Source: Frankia sp. RB7
Lineage (GTDB): Bacteria; Pseudomonadota; Alphaproteobacteria; Rhizobiales; Xanthobacteraceae
Length of the DNA: 64,000 nucleotides
Assembly (NCBI GenBank): GCA_030403585.1
Contig: JAUEPE010000019.1
Coordinates: forward strand, 55,436 to 119,435
Direction: 5' to 3'
Shown here: positions 48,845 through 57,867 of the stretch, piece by piece
Numbering within the stretch: position 1 is the first letter of the stretch
Layout: each line of letters starts with the position of its first letter
Program-made: the position numbers and the translations under genes
Notes under the pieces: model-generated
Databases searched by the model: none
Seen by the model: only the letters and a program-made list of their open reading frames with translations
Told to the model about the DNA's origin: nothing

Positions 48845-50446
48845 TTAGATTGCTGTACTGTTTCCGGCGATTGAGTTTGATTGAGCGCCCTTCAACCGAT
48901 CTGCCATGCGCTCAGCGATGGCGACGGTGGTCAAATGGGTGTTGGCGCGCGGCACTTCCGGCATGATCGAGGCATCGATCACGCGCAATCCCGTGCATCC
49001 GATCACCCGGCATTCGTGATCGACGACCGAACGTGCATCGTCCGGCGCACCCATTCTGCAGGTACCGCTGGCGTGCTGCGCGTCGCTGCACTCGGCGAAC
49101 AGCCAATCATCCAACTCTCCGTCGCTGGACGGCTCGTCCATAGAGCGTCCGCTGACGCCATAGTCGACGCGGTCAGCGATATCGGTCACCGCAGGCTGCA
49201 GACAGATATCACGCAGGCGGCGAACACCGTCGCGCATCCGCAAGAGATCGCGAGGATCGGACAGCATCCGCTCCTCGACCGCCGGATCGACCTCGGGGTC
49301 GGACGTAACGATGCGAACGTGGCCCTGGCTGAAGGCCTGATAGACGGAGACGGCGATACGCCCCAGCGCGACTTCGGCCATCGATTGCGACGAGCGGGCA
49401 AGATTGCCGGCAATCATGATCATGTCGTTGTCGCCGGCGCCTGCGAGGCCGGAGGAGTAGCGCAGGCAGCAATTGGTGTGCCGGTGCATCAGCGTGCTGA
49501 CCTGGCTGCCTTCGCGCAAATGCAGCAGTGCGTTGACGATCGGATGGTCCAGCAAATTCTCACCCACCGGCAAGTCGGCGCGGATGGGAATGCCAAGCCT
49601 CTCCAACAGGGCGGCAGGACCAATGCCGGAACGTTGCAGGATGGCCGACGAATGGATGGCACCGGCGCAGAGGATGACGTCACGCGTCGCACGGGGCATG
49701 TAAGATAGGCCGTTCACGCGAACCTGGACGCCGTTGGCGTGCAGTCGATTACCTTCGAAGGTGATGGTGTCGACCAGCGCATGACCGACGATGTCGAGAT
49801 TGGCGCGATCGCGCGCGGGCTCCAGATAACCGTCATTGGTGGAAATTCGTAAGCCGCCCTCGCTGTTGATGGCGTAGGGCGAGACGCCGGTACCTGTTGG
49901 CGCGTTGTGATCCTCACACCAGCCATAGCCAAGGCCGAGCGCCGACGCGCGCAACGCGCGGTCGACATTGCCCCAATCCGGGATCGGAGCGCGATACACC
50001 GGGATCGGACCGCGATCGCCGTGATAGGGAGCGTCGGGGAAATTCTTGTCCGTTTCGAGCTTGCAGAAATAGGGCAGAAGCTCGTCCCACGACCAACCCG
50101 TGCAGCCCGCGGCCGCCCAGCGGTCGATGTCGTCGGGAACGGCACGGATCGCGATCTGGCCATTGATTGTCGAACTGCCGCCCATGGCGCGGCCACGCCA
50201 GAGCAGCAGCGGCTGCTGGCGTTCGGTGCGTCGCGCCAACAGCTTCGGCCAGCGAAAGTCGTCGTCACCGATGGCGCGCATTGGGTTCGGGATGCGGATG
50301 TGCTCCGGCGTGGTCGCGGTACGGAGATCCTGCCCCGCCTCGAGCAGCAGCACACGATGCGTGGGATCTTCGCTGAGGCGCGCGGCCAGCGTCGCTCCGG
50401 CGGAACCTCCGCCGATGATGATCGTGTCGTATTCCTGTTCAATCAC
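48845..50446 (-). CDS. GMC-family FAD oxidoreductase
   Basis: 533 residues. The FAD-binding motif IIIGGGSAGATLAARLSED is followed by the GMC signature (LLLWRGRAMGGSSTINGQI) and the second signature (AGAIHSSAILQRSGIGP). The catalytic His is in DAQHASGTCRMG and the second catalytic site is PRANTHLTTVAIAERMAD. Close in type to choline dehydrogenase-like enzymes, but its place after two sugar permeases suggests a sugar or sugar alcohol. GTG 50446 has AGGAG 10 bases upstream; a TTG at 50473 is possible. Confidence 0.88.
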   Translation of the reverse strand: MIEQEYDTIIIGGGSAGATLAARLSEDPTHRVLLLEAGQDLRTATTPEHIRIPNPMRAIGDDDFRWPKLLARRTERQQPLLLWRGRAMGGSSTINGQIAIRAVPDDIDRWAAAGCTGWSWDELLPYFCKLETDKNFPDAPYHGDRGPIPVYRAPIPDWGNVDRALRASALGLGYGWCEDHNAPTGTGVSPYAINSEGGLRISTNDGYLEPARDRANLDIVGHALVDTITFEGNRLHANGVQVRVNGLSYMPRATRDVILCAGAIHSSAILQRSGIGPAALLERLGIPIRADLPVGENLLDHPIVNALLHLREGSQVSTLMHRHTNCCLRYSSGLAGAGDNDMIMIAGNLARSSQSMAEVALGRIAVSVYQAFSQGHVRIVTSDPEVDPAVEERMLSDPRDLLRMRDGVRRLRDICLQPAVTDIADRVDYGVSGRSMDEPSSDGELDDWLFAECSDAQHASGTCRMGAPDDARSVVDHECRVIGCTGLRVIDASIMPEVPRANTHLTTVAIAERMADRLKGAQSNSIAGNSTAI

Positions 50447-50486
50447 GTCCTGTGCGCTCCTGCGACGGCCCAATGGGACGTGGCGA

Positions 50487-51344
50487 TCATTCCTTCAGCC
50501 CTGTGCCAGCCACGCCACGCACGAAATTCCGGCGCATCAGCGAAAAGAACAGCGCGCTGGGAACGAGAGCAACGGCCGCAGCCGCACTGAGATGACCGAT
50601 ATCCACCGTGAAGCCGGTCTGAAACAACGCCAGTCCAACTTCGAGCGTATAGGTATCCTTGTTGGTCGTCACGACGAGCGGCCATGCGAACGCCGTCCAG
50701 GCCTGAAAGAACGCCAGCACGGCCAGCGCTCCCAGAGGGCCCCGCATCAACGGGAGCACGATCCGCAAAAAGATCCACCCCTCGCCTGCCCCATCCACCC
50801 GCGCCGCCTCCAGCAGTTCGTCGGGGATCGACGTCGTCACATATTGCCGCACCAGGAAGATGCCGAAGCTCATCACGAGATAGCCGACCAGAAGTCCGGG
50901 CAGCGTGTTCAACAGTCCCGCAGCCTGAACGTTCAGATAGAGCGGGATCATGTACACTTCAAAGGGAACGACGGATGTCGCGATGATGACACCGAACACG
51001 ACCGGAAACCAGGGCAGATCGAACTTGCCGAGAACGTAACCGGCGATGGCGGAAGTGGAGACGATGCTGGCCGTCGAAATCCCTGCAAAAATGAGCGTAT
51101 TGCCAATCCAGCGAAGCAGCGGCGTTTCGTGCAGCACGCCGAGGATGTTCTCCAGCGTCGGTTGGTCCGGAATGATGGTCGGCGGCCACGCCAGCAATTC
51201 CGGCGGCGTCTTGAATGCGTTGCTGATCAGGAAGACGAGCGGCAACAGCATCATCAGGCCGATAGCGAAAAGAACCACGTCGATCGCAAGGCCTGCAGGC
51301 GTGTTGCGATCAACATCGCTGGATGGATGGTCTGGATCGCTCAC
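50487..51344 (-). CDS. Sugar ABC transporter permease (MalG/UgpE type)
   Basis: 285 residues with six membrane segments and the EAA motif DELLEAARVDGAGEGWIFLRIVLPLMRGPL. VPFEVYMIPLYLNVQAAGLLNT is a typical MalG-type stretch. Its start overlaps the preceding permease stop (51341-51344). With the partner permease it forms the channel for the binding protein at 52295. Confidence 0.92.
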   Translation of the reverse strand: MSDPDHPSSDVDRNTPAGLAIDVVLFAIGLMMLLPLVFLISNAFKTPPELLAWPPTIIPDQPTLENILGVLHETPLLRWIGNTLIFAGISTASIVSTSAIAGYVLGKFDLPWFPVVFGVIIATSVVPFEVYMIPLYLNVQAAGLLNTLPGLLVGYLVMSFGIFLVRQYVTTSIPDELLEAARVDGAGEGWIFLRIVLPLMRGPLGALAVLAFFQAWTAFAWPLVVTTNKDTYTLEVGLALFQTGFTVDIGHLSAAAAVALVPSALFFSLMRRNFVRGVAGTGLKE

Positions 51345-52228
51345 GCGCGGCTCCGATCCCGAAACAGTCTGAACTGCGCGCCGGTCAGGACGAGCACGAT
51401 CACGAGAAGGACCACGGCCTCTGCAGCGGCATAGCCGACCCGGTAATTGCGAAAGCTGTTTTCGAGCATGTCGAGGACGAGGACGCGAACGAGATGTCCC
51501 GGCGCCCCCTGGACATCCGAGGCCAGGACGAAGGCCTGCGCATAGATGTTATACGACGAGATCAACGTGATGACCGAGACGTACAGCATCACCGGCTTCA
51601 ACAGAGGTATCGCGACGTAACGGAATGCCTGGAACGAAGATGCACCGTCGAGACGCGCCGCCTCGTAGAGCGCCTCCGGAACATTCTTCAACCCGACGAG
51701 AAAAATCAGCACGGCGTAGCCGATCGATTGCCAGGAGCACAGAACGATCAGACACACCAGCGATAAGGCAGGGTCGAACAGCCAGGACTGGGCCGGGATT
51801 CCGAACCACCCAATGAGGGCATTGAGCGGCCCGAGCCGCGCATCAAAAATCCATTTCCAGGCCATCGCCGCCGGCACCAGCGAGACGACGTGCGGCAGGA
51901 AGATCGAGGTTTCGTAGAAGCCACTGCGTCGCAGCCCCTGCCGGCTGTTGATCAGCGCGGCGAGCGCGAGCCCGACGGGAATGGTGATCACCAGGACGCC
52001 GAAGGCAACGATGGTGGTATTGAAGATCGCTTCGAGAAACAGCGGATCACTCATCAGCTCGACAAAATTGTCGAGTCCGACGAACGGCTTGCGCCGCGAG
52101 ATGATGTTCCACTTGAACAGGCTGAGACGCAATGTCTCGGCGATTGGGTAAACACGCAGGCAAGCATAGAGGCCGAGAACCGGGACCAGCGCCACAACCG
52201 GAAACAGCCATTTCGGTTTGGAACGCAT
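51341..52228 (-). CDS. Sugar ABC transporter permease (MalF/UgpA type)
   Basis: 295 residues with six membrane segments and the EAA motif EALYEAARLDGASSFQAFRYVAIPLLKPVM. The N-terminus MRSKPKWLFPVVALVPVLGLYACLRVYPIAETLRLS is typical of this subunit. It lies 66 bases after the binding protein in the same operon. Confidence 0.92.
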   Translation of the reverse strand: MRSKPKWLFPVVALVPVLGLYACLRVYPIAETLRLSLFKWNIISRRKPFVGLDNFVELMSDPLFLEAIFNTTIVAFGVLVITIPVGLALAALINSRQGLRRSGFYETSIFLPHVVSLVPAAMAWKWIFDARLGPLNALIGWFGIPAQSWLFDPALSLVCLIVLCSWQSIGYAVLIFLVGLKNVPEALYEAARLDGASSFQAFRYVAIPLLKPVMLYVSVITLISSYNIYAQAFVLASDVQGAPGHLVRVLVLDMLENSFRNYRVGYAAAEAVVLLVIVLVLTGAQFRLFRDRSRA

Positions 52229-52294
52229 GGAGTCTCCCGGAGGCGGCCGCCGGCTAGCGCTGCAATTCTGTCGTCGCGACGATTGGCGGAGATC

Positions 52295-53626
52295 TCAAGG
52301 TTTGGCCAGCAGATCTTCCCGGGCAAGGATTTTGTCGCTCTCCTCAGCCGCAGACTTCAGGAAAGCGTCGATGGCTGCATCGCTTCCTGCCAGCGACTTG
52401 TCGGTGAATGCCTTCTCGAGCCGGGCCGCGAGCCGGGTGAGGATTTCGCTCGCCGGACTGATCGCCGGAACGGTGAAGAAGACGTGGTCGGCGGGGGTGT
52501 TCACAAACGCGCCGAGCTGGGGAATTTTGCCGACGACCGCTGAGTAGTCGAGCCCCTTGCGATTGGGCACCCACGCCGTGTTCTCGAGCAGCCACAGCAA
52601 ATTCTCTGGCTCGTTGGCCTTCTGAACGAAATCCCAGGCGATCTGGCTCTTCGGCCCCTTGTTGGGAACGTAGAGGTCCACCGGGACCATCAACGTGCCC
52701 TTCGGCAACGGCGCCGTCGCGTATTTGAGGGTGGGCGCCTTCTTGGCGACGTCGCCGATCACCCAGGACTCCCGGATGAACATCGCGGTCTGGCCGAGCT
52801 CGAAGGCTTCAGCGTCTGCCTTCATCTCCGGCAACACCGTCCGATAGGTCACGACGTTGTCGAGGTACAGCTTGAGCGCGTTGCGGCCGGCCTCGTTCGC
52901 ATAGGCGGCGCGCCACTTCCCGCCCTTCTCCTCGAACAATGTCCCGCCGAAATTATAGAGGATGGTCCAGTACTTCTCCGCGATACCGGAGCCACCACCG
53001 CTGAGACGCAGGCTCCAACCACTGACCGTCGGCGCGCCGGATGCATCACGTTGCACGAGCTTCTGCGCATAGGCCGTGTATTCCGCCATCGTCTTGGGCG
53101 GCGAATTGAGGCCGGCCTTGGCAAACATGTCGGTGTTGTAGAACAGCGCGCCCTGCCCCTGGAACAACGGGACACCGTAGATCTTGCCGTCATACGTCGC
53201 GGTCTTCACGCGCGTCATGTCGTAATTGGCTTTGACGAAGTCCACGATCGCGGCCGGCGGCTCCGGAATAAGGCCAGCCTCCAGATATCGCGCCGCCTCG
53301 ACCTCCATCTCGATGACGTCTCCGGCTGCGCCGGATGGCAGCGAGAGCGCCAGCCGCTTCTCATGCTCACGCAAGGCGATTGCCTCGACGCTGATTTCGA
53401 GATCGGGATACTTCGCCTTCAGCTGGTCCCCGACGCGCTTGTAGAATGGAGCGAGGTCAGGCCAGCCGCTCCAGATGGTCAACTTCTCCGCCGACGCCGG
53501 CGACGCCAGCATTGGCAGGGCGGCAGCCACCGCCAGCCATCGAGCGGCCGACAGCCATGAACGGCGCCTCTTCTCGGGAGAGGTCGGATATCCGAACGTG
53601 CCGACCGATGTCGCGATGAAGGCCAT
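52295..53626 (-). CDS. Sugar ABC transporter binding protein (family 1)
   Basis: About 443 residues. The signal peptide has a long n-region and the core WLAVAAALPMLASPASA, then EKLTIWSGWPDLAPFYKRVGDQLKAKYP and YGVPLFQGQGALFYNTDMFAKAGL, typical of oligosaccharide or sugar binding proteins. GGGAG is 8 bases before ATG 53626; a longer start at 53671 would lie on the operator. Aminosugar genes driven from a matching operator suggest an aminosugar or chitooligosaccharide ligand. Confidence 0.88.
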   Translation of the reverse strand: MAFIATSVGTFGYPTSPEKRRRSWLSAARWLAVAAALPMLASPASAEKLTIWSGWPDLAPFYKRVGDQLKAKYPDLEISVEAIALREHEKRLALSLPSGAAGDVIEMEVEAARYLEAGLIPEPPAAIVDFVKANYDMTRVKTATYDGKIYGVPLFQGQGALFYNTDMFAKAGLNSPPKTMAEYTAYAQKLVQRDASGAPTVSGWSLRLSGGGSGIAEKYWTILYNFGGTLFEEKGGKWRAAYANEAGRNALKLYLDNVVTYRTVLPEMKADAEAFELGQTAMFIRESWVIGDVAKKAPTLKYATAPLPKGTLMVPVDLYVPNKGPKSQIAWDFVQKANEPENLLWLLENTAWVPNRKGLDYSAVVGKIPQLGAFVNTPADHVFFTVPAISPASEILTRLAARLEKAFTDKSLAGSDAAIDAFLKSAAEESDKILAREDLLAKP

Positions 53627-53669
53627 GTCCCCGCTCCCAGAATTACATAAATCCCGATCAAAGGCTGTC

Positions 53670-53685
53670 ATGCAACCGGTTGCGT
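53670..53685. promoter_or_regulatory. LacI-type operator upstream of the binding protein
   Basis: ATGCAACCGGTTGCGT, with the perfect core GCAACCGGTTGC, lies 44 bases upstream of the binding-protein start. It matches the site at 54836-54851. Both flank the LacI-family gene at 53732-54766, whose product is the probable ligand-controlled repressor. Confidence 0.8.
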
Positions 53686-53731
53686 GTCAATTGCGATCCA
53701 TTGCCGCTTTCGAAGGCTGTTGACCAAATCG

Positions 53732-54766
53732 TCAGCGGCTTTTTCGTTTCGCAGGCGCCGGACCGGTGCTCGCGCGAACGACGAGATGAGAGTTCAGCTT
53801 GTGACGAATCTCGCTCGACGCGCCACCATGCATCTGGCTGAGCAGGAGGCCGACCGCGACGTCGCCCGCATCGGCGCAACGCGCCGACACTGTGGTGAGT
53901 TGCGGATAAGTGGTTTCGCCGAGGACATCATCGCAGCCGACCACGCTGAACGATTTGGGCACGTCGACGTCGAGGGCGGCGAGCCCCGCCAGCAGACCCT
54001 GCGCAACGAGGTCGTCGAACGCGATGGCCGCAGTCACTCCGCTGGCGACGATCGGGGCGGCGGCCAATCGGCCGGTGTCGTAGGATGGCGGCCGGGCCGG
54101 AATGGCGATCACCTTGAGCCCGCGTTTCGCCGCCTCCTTGCGGACGGCGTTGCGCCGCTGCTGGTTCGACCATGACGTCGTGGGGCCGCTGACATAGGCG
54201 ATGTGCCGATGCCCGAGCTCGGCAAGATGTGCGATCGCGGCTGCAACGCCCGGCGCCGTGTCGATCAAGACCCGCGTAATTCCCTCGATATCGCGATTGA
54301 TCAGCACCAGCGGCCGACGCGCCGCATAGATCCGGATTTGCGCTTCGTCCAGGCGAGACGAGGCGAGCACGAGCCCCTCCACCTGGCCGATGAAGCGGCC
54401 GAGCAGCAACTCCTCGCGAACGGGATCCTCGTCCGAATTGCCCAGAAAGACGCATAGTCCCGCCCTGTCGGCGTGAAGCTGGGCCGCTCTGATCAGAGGC
54501 GGAAAGAATGGGTTCGCAACGTCGGAGACGATGAGTCCCACGTTGCCGTGCCGTCCGGTCGACAGTGCGCGCGCGACCTGGTTGGGCACATATCCCAGCT
54601 TGTCGGCGACCGCCTTGACGCGCCGGACGGTCCCCTCACTCAGCATTTCCGGCCGCGTGAAGGCGCGCGATACGGTCGCGCGCGAGACCCCGCAGACCTT
54701 CGCGACCTGACTGATGGTCGGCGCCAGCTCTGAGCGCCGCTCCCTGCCGTCGGAATCGCGTTTCAC
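53732..54766 (-). CDS. LacI-family repressor of the aminosugar locus
   Basis: 344 residues from GTG 54766. The N-terminal helix-turn-helix is TISQVAKVCGVSRATVSRAFTRPEMLSEGTVRRV with the hinge VPNQVARALSTGR. The periplasmic-binding-like effector domain follows (VGLIVSDVANPFFPPLIRAAQ, AIAFDDLVAQGLLAGL). It lies between two near-identical operators, one before the transporter operon and one before nagB, so it probably represses both and responds to an aminosugar intermediate. Confidence 0.92.
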   Translation of the reverse strand: MKRDSDGRERRSELAPTISQVAKVCGVSRATVSRAFTRPEMLSEGTVRRVKAVADKLGYVPNQVARALSTGRHGNVGLIVSDVANPFFPPLIRAAQLHADRAGLCVFLGNSDEDPVREELLLGRFIGQVEGLVLASSRLDEAQIRIYAARRPLVLINRDIEGITRVLIDTAPGVAAAIAHLAELGHRHIAYVSGPTTSWSNQQRRNAVRKEAAKRGLKVIAIPARPPSYDTGRLAAAPIVASGVTAAIAFDDLVAQGLLAGLAALDVDVPKSFSVVGCDDVLGETTYPQLTTVSARCADAGDVAVGLLLSQMHGGASSEIRHKLNSHLVVRASTGPAPAKRKSR

Positions 54767-54835
54767 CGGGAGCGTCTCCTGTGCGGGATCTCGGGACTAC
54801 ACATGCCTTGATCGTCGCCGGGGCGCAAGCTTGAC

Positions 54836-54851
54836 ATGCAACCGATTGCAT
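54836..54851. promoter_or_regulatory. LacI-type operator upstream of nagB
   Basis: ATGCAACCGATTGCAT is an almost perfect palindrome and shares ATGCAACCG-TTGC with the site at 53670-53685. It lies 47 bases before the nagB start and about 70 bases from the lacI start, so it could control both nagBA and the repressor itself. Confidence 0.8.
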
Positions 54852-54897
54852 TACATCCTTGATCGCGCGGAGTGAGAGGCCCCGACAAGAACCACGG

Positions 54898-55674
54898 ATG
54901 AGCATGATGGCTTCGGTCGCTCCAGGAATCGCGATATCAGAGACGCGGGATGCGATGGGCCGGGCTGCGGCTTCGGACATCGCTGCTGCGTTGCGCGCTC
55001 GCCTCGCGCGGCAAGATAGCGTGAGGATGGTTTTCGCTGCCGCGCCGAGCCAGGCAGAGATGCTGGACGCACTTGCGGCCGCGCGCGATATCGATTGGCG
55101 ACGCGTGATCGCCTTCCACATGGACGAATATCTCGGGCTTCCGACGCACGCGCCCGAGCGTTTCGGCGTGTGGCTGACCCGTCATTTCTTCGCGCGCGTC
55201 CCTCTGGGCATCGTCCATTTGATCGGACAAGAATCAGATCCAGATCGCGAAGCGGCGCGCTACACCGCCCTTCTGGCGGAGGCCCCGGTCGACATCGTGT
55301 GCCTCGGTATCGGCGTCAACGGCCATCTGGCGTTCAACGATCCGCCCGTCGCAGATTTGCACGACACCAAACAGGTCAAGATCGTCGAGCTCGACGCGGT
55401 CTGCCGTCAGCAGCAGGTCGACGACAAGTGCTTTGCGACTCTGGACGACGTGCCGACGCACGCCATCACCCTGACGGTCCCGCGGTTGCTGGACGCTCAT
55501 CAGCTGTTTTGCGTGGTGCCCGGCGCGGCCAAGCGAGCCGCCGTCGAACAATCCCTGTACGGCCCGATTGGCGCTGCCTGCCCGGCGAGCGCATTGCGTA
55601 CGCATCCGCGATGCAGGCTGTATCTCGACCGGGATTCTGCGCCACCACGGCTGCAAGCGCCGGCACGCGCATGA
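54898..55674 (+). CDS. nagB: Glucosamine-6-phosphate deaminase-like protein
   Basis: 258 residues of the NagB/6-phosphogluconolactonase fold. VRMVFAAAPSQAEMLDAL, VIAFHMDEYLGLP and VDIVCLGIGVNGHLAFNDPP carry the sugar-phosphate and catalytic Asp/His residues of NagB; the latter two are close to the family consensus. It converts glucosamine-6-phosphate to fructose-6-phosphate and ammonia, or an analogous aminosugar phosphate. ATGs at 54904 and 54907 are possible alternatives. It overlaps nagA (ATGA). Confidence 0.87.
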   Translation: MSMMASVAPGIAISETRDAMGRAAASDIAAALRARLARQDSVRMVFAAAPSQAEMLDALAAARDIDWRRVIAFHMDEYLGLPTHAPERFGVWLTRHFFARVPLGIVHLIGQESDPDREAARYTALLAEAPVDIVCLGIGVNGHLAFNDPPVADLHDTKQVKIVELDAVCRQQQVDDKCFATLDDVPTHAITLTVPRLLDAHQLFCVVPGAAKRAAVEQSLYGPIGAACPASALRTHPRCRLYLDRDSAPPRLQAPARA

Positions 55675-56819
55675 GCCACGCGACGACACATGTCTCGGGC
55701 CGCAATCCGGCGACCGGACAACCTCACACGATCACCATTGTCGATGGCCGCATCTCAGACATCGCCCCCGGCGGTACCGACGACGGACATTGGTTGTCGC
55801 TCGGACTGTTCGATCTGCAATTGAACGGTTTTGGTGGCCACGACCTCAATGGCGGCACCGATCCTCGGACGGTTCGCGATCTCACCCTGGCCGTTCATGG
55901 TAGCGGCGTTTCGCGTTTTGCTCCGACGCTGATCACGGCATCACGTGCTGCGCTCATCGACGCATTGAAGGCGATTGCACAGGCGCGCGACAGCGATCCG
56001 CTGGTCAAGCACGCGATCCCCTTCGTCCATGTTGAAGGGCCGCATATCGCACCGGAGGATGGCCCTCGCGGCGCGCACCCGGCCGAGCATGTCAGGCCAC
56101 CGGATCTCGATGAGTTCGACGCCTGGCAAGCCGCCTGCGGAAATCTCGTCGGCTTGGTGACCTTGTCACCGCACTGGCCGGAGACGGCCGACTATGTCCG
56201 AGGGCTTCGCTCGCGCGGCGTTCATGTTGCTCTCGGCCATACCAACGCCACGACGGCTCAGATCTCCGCGGCGGTCGAGGCTGGCGCCATGTTGTCAACG
56301 CACCTCGGCAACGGGATCGCGGCGCATCTGCCGCGGCATCCCAATCCGATCTGGACGCAGTTGGCGGAGGACAGGCTGTGGGCAAGCTTCATCGCCGATG
56401 GCCATCATCTTCCGCCCGAGACCTTCAAGGCCATGCTGCGTGCAAAGGGCTTCGAACGATCAATGCTGGTTTCGGACGCCGTCGCGCTCGCGGGCTGTCC
56501 GCCGGCGATCTACGACATGCCAGTGGGCGGACGCGTCGAACTGAAAGCGAATGGCCGGCTGGAAGTCGTCGGCACGCCGTTTCTGGCGGGCGCAGCGGCG
56601 AGCCTTGTGTTCGGTATTGCGACGGCCAAACGCATGGCTGGCTTGACGCTAGCCGAAGCACTCAGGCTGGCAACGATCAATCCCCGCACACCATTTGGGC
56701 TGCCAGTTCTGACAGTCGGCGCGCCAGCGGATCTGCTTCGATTTCGTCTTGGAGACGACGGGTCCATCATTCCCGAGACCGTCTATGTCGCTGGTCACCC
56801 CGTTCCGACCAAGCTCTGA
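55671..56819 (+). CDS. nagA: N-acetylglucosamine-6-phosphate deacetylase-like amidohydrolase
   Basis: 382 residues. The amidohydrolase barrel has HVEGPHIAPEDGPRGAHPAEHV, HVALGHTNATTAQISAAVEAGA, STHLGNGIAAHLPRH, IADGHHLPPETF and SDAVALAGCPP, all NagA marks with metal-binding Glu and His and the catalytic Asp. The N-terminal HxH of many amidohydrolases is absent (FDLQLNGFGGHDLNG). It removes acetyl from GlcNAc-6-phosphate or a relative. It works in series with nagB, to which it is coupled. Confidence 0.87.
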   Translation: MSHATTHVSGRNPATGQPHTITIVDGRISDIAPGGTDDGHWLSLGLFDLQLNGFGGHDLNGGTDPRTVRDLTLAVHGSGVSRFAPTLITASRAALIDALKAIAQARDSDPLVKHAIPFVHVEGPHIAPEDGPRGAHPAEHVRPPDLDEFDAWQAACGNLVGLVTLSPHWPETADYVRGLRSRGVHVALGHTNATTAQISAAVEAGAMLSTHLGNGIAAHLPRHPNPIWTQLAEDRLWASFIADGHHLPPETFKAMLRAKGFERSMLVSDAVALAGCPPAIYDMPVGGRVELKANGRLEVVGTPFLAGAAASLVFGIATAKRMAGLTLAEALRLATINPRTPFGLPVLTVGAPADLLRFRLGDDGSIIPETVYVAGHPVPTKL

Positions 56820-56828
56820 GGAATTGAA

Positions 56829-57863
56829 ATGAACCAACTTCGCATCGGGTTGGTCGGTCCGGGGGCGATCGGTGAAACGCACGCGCGCGCGATCAGGGCA
56901 CTCGACGAAACCGTTTTGGCCGCTGTCGCCGGCGGCACCCCCGAGCAGATAGCCGCATGCATCGATGGCGAACCCGTTCCGACATTTGCGACCACCGACG
57001 CCATGCTGGCCGGTGCAGACATCGACGCCGTCGTTATCTGCACCCCGAGCGGCGCTCATCATGACGCGGCACTTGCCGCCATCAGGTCCGGACGACTTGT
57101 GCTTGTCGAGAAGCCGCTTTGCGTCGATCCGGCCGAGGCCGCGTCCCTGGTCCATGCGGCCGAGAGTTCGCAGCTGACATGCGGTGTGGTTTCGCAGCGT
57201 CGTCTCGAACCGCAGCACCAGGCGATCAAGACGCTGCTCGACGCAGGCCACCTCGGACAACCGCGCCTGATCGAGGCGGCGATCCACTGGTATCGTTCCG
57301 ACGCCTATTATGCCGAGAAGCCGTGGCGCGCCGAAGCCGGTCACGGCGGCGGCTCGCTGTTCAACCAGGGCGTCCACAATCTGGATCTGATGCTTTGGCT
57401 GTTCGGACCAGTGGCGAGCGTTCAAGGCCAGACTGCCACGCTCGGACACTCCCACGCGATCGAGGACACGACGGCAGCGCTGCTGTCCTTCGCATCCGGC
57501 ACTTTGGGCGTGATCGTGACGAGCACGGCACTGCCGCCGGGGCGGCCGGCCATGCTGCGCCTGTTCACCGATCGCGGCAGTTGCGAGCTTGCACACGACA
57601 GCATCGTTCGCTGGGATTTTCCCGATGTCCCACAGCCTGCGAGCTCGACGGGACCAGGAAGTGCCGCCAACGACCCCAAGGCGATCGGAATCGAGGGGCA
57701 TATCGCGCAATGGCGCGACTTCGTCCAGGCGGTCCGGGAGCGACGGGCGCCCGCCACTCCGTTCAGGGATGGGTTCGAGGCTACGCGCGTCGTCACCGCG
57801 ATCTATCGCTCGGCCGCGGAAGGCCGGGCCGTCACCCCCAACGACGTCTCGCCGCAGGTGTAG
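56829..57863 (+). CDS. Gfo/Idh/MocA-family NAD(P)-dependent oxidoreductase
   Basis: 344 residues. The Rossmann motif GLVGPGAIGETHARAI is followed by VLVEKPLCVDPAEAASLV, which holds the EKP motif with the catalytic Lys. The C-terminal sheet domain has WRAEAGHGGGSLFNQGVHNLDLMLWLFGP with the active-site His. Oxidises or reduces a sugar or inositol-like substrate. It lies 9 bases after nagA with AGGAATTGAA before the ATG. Confidence 0.9.
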   Translation: MNQLRIGLVGPGAIGETHARAIRALDETVLAAVAGGTPEQIAACIDGEPVPTFATTDAMLAGADIDAVVICTPSGAHHDAALAAIRSGRLVLVEKPLCVDPAEAASLVHAAESSQLTCGVVSQRRLEPQHQAIKTLLDAGHLGQPRLIEAAIHWYRSDAYYAEKPWRAEAGHGGGSLFNQGVHNLDLMLWLFGPVASVQGQTATLGHSHAIEDTTAALLSFASGTLGVIVTSTALPPGRPAMLRLFTDRGSCELAHDSIVRWDFPDVPQPASSTGPGSAANDPKAIGIEGHIAQWRDFVQAVRERRAPATPFRDGFEATRVVTAIYRSAAEGRAVTPNDVSPQV

Positions 57864-57867
57864 CTCG

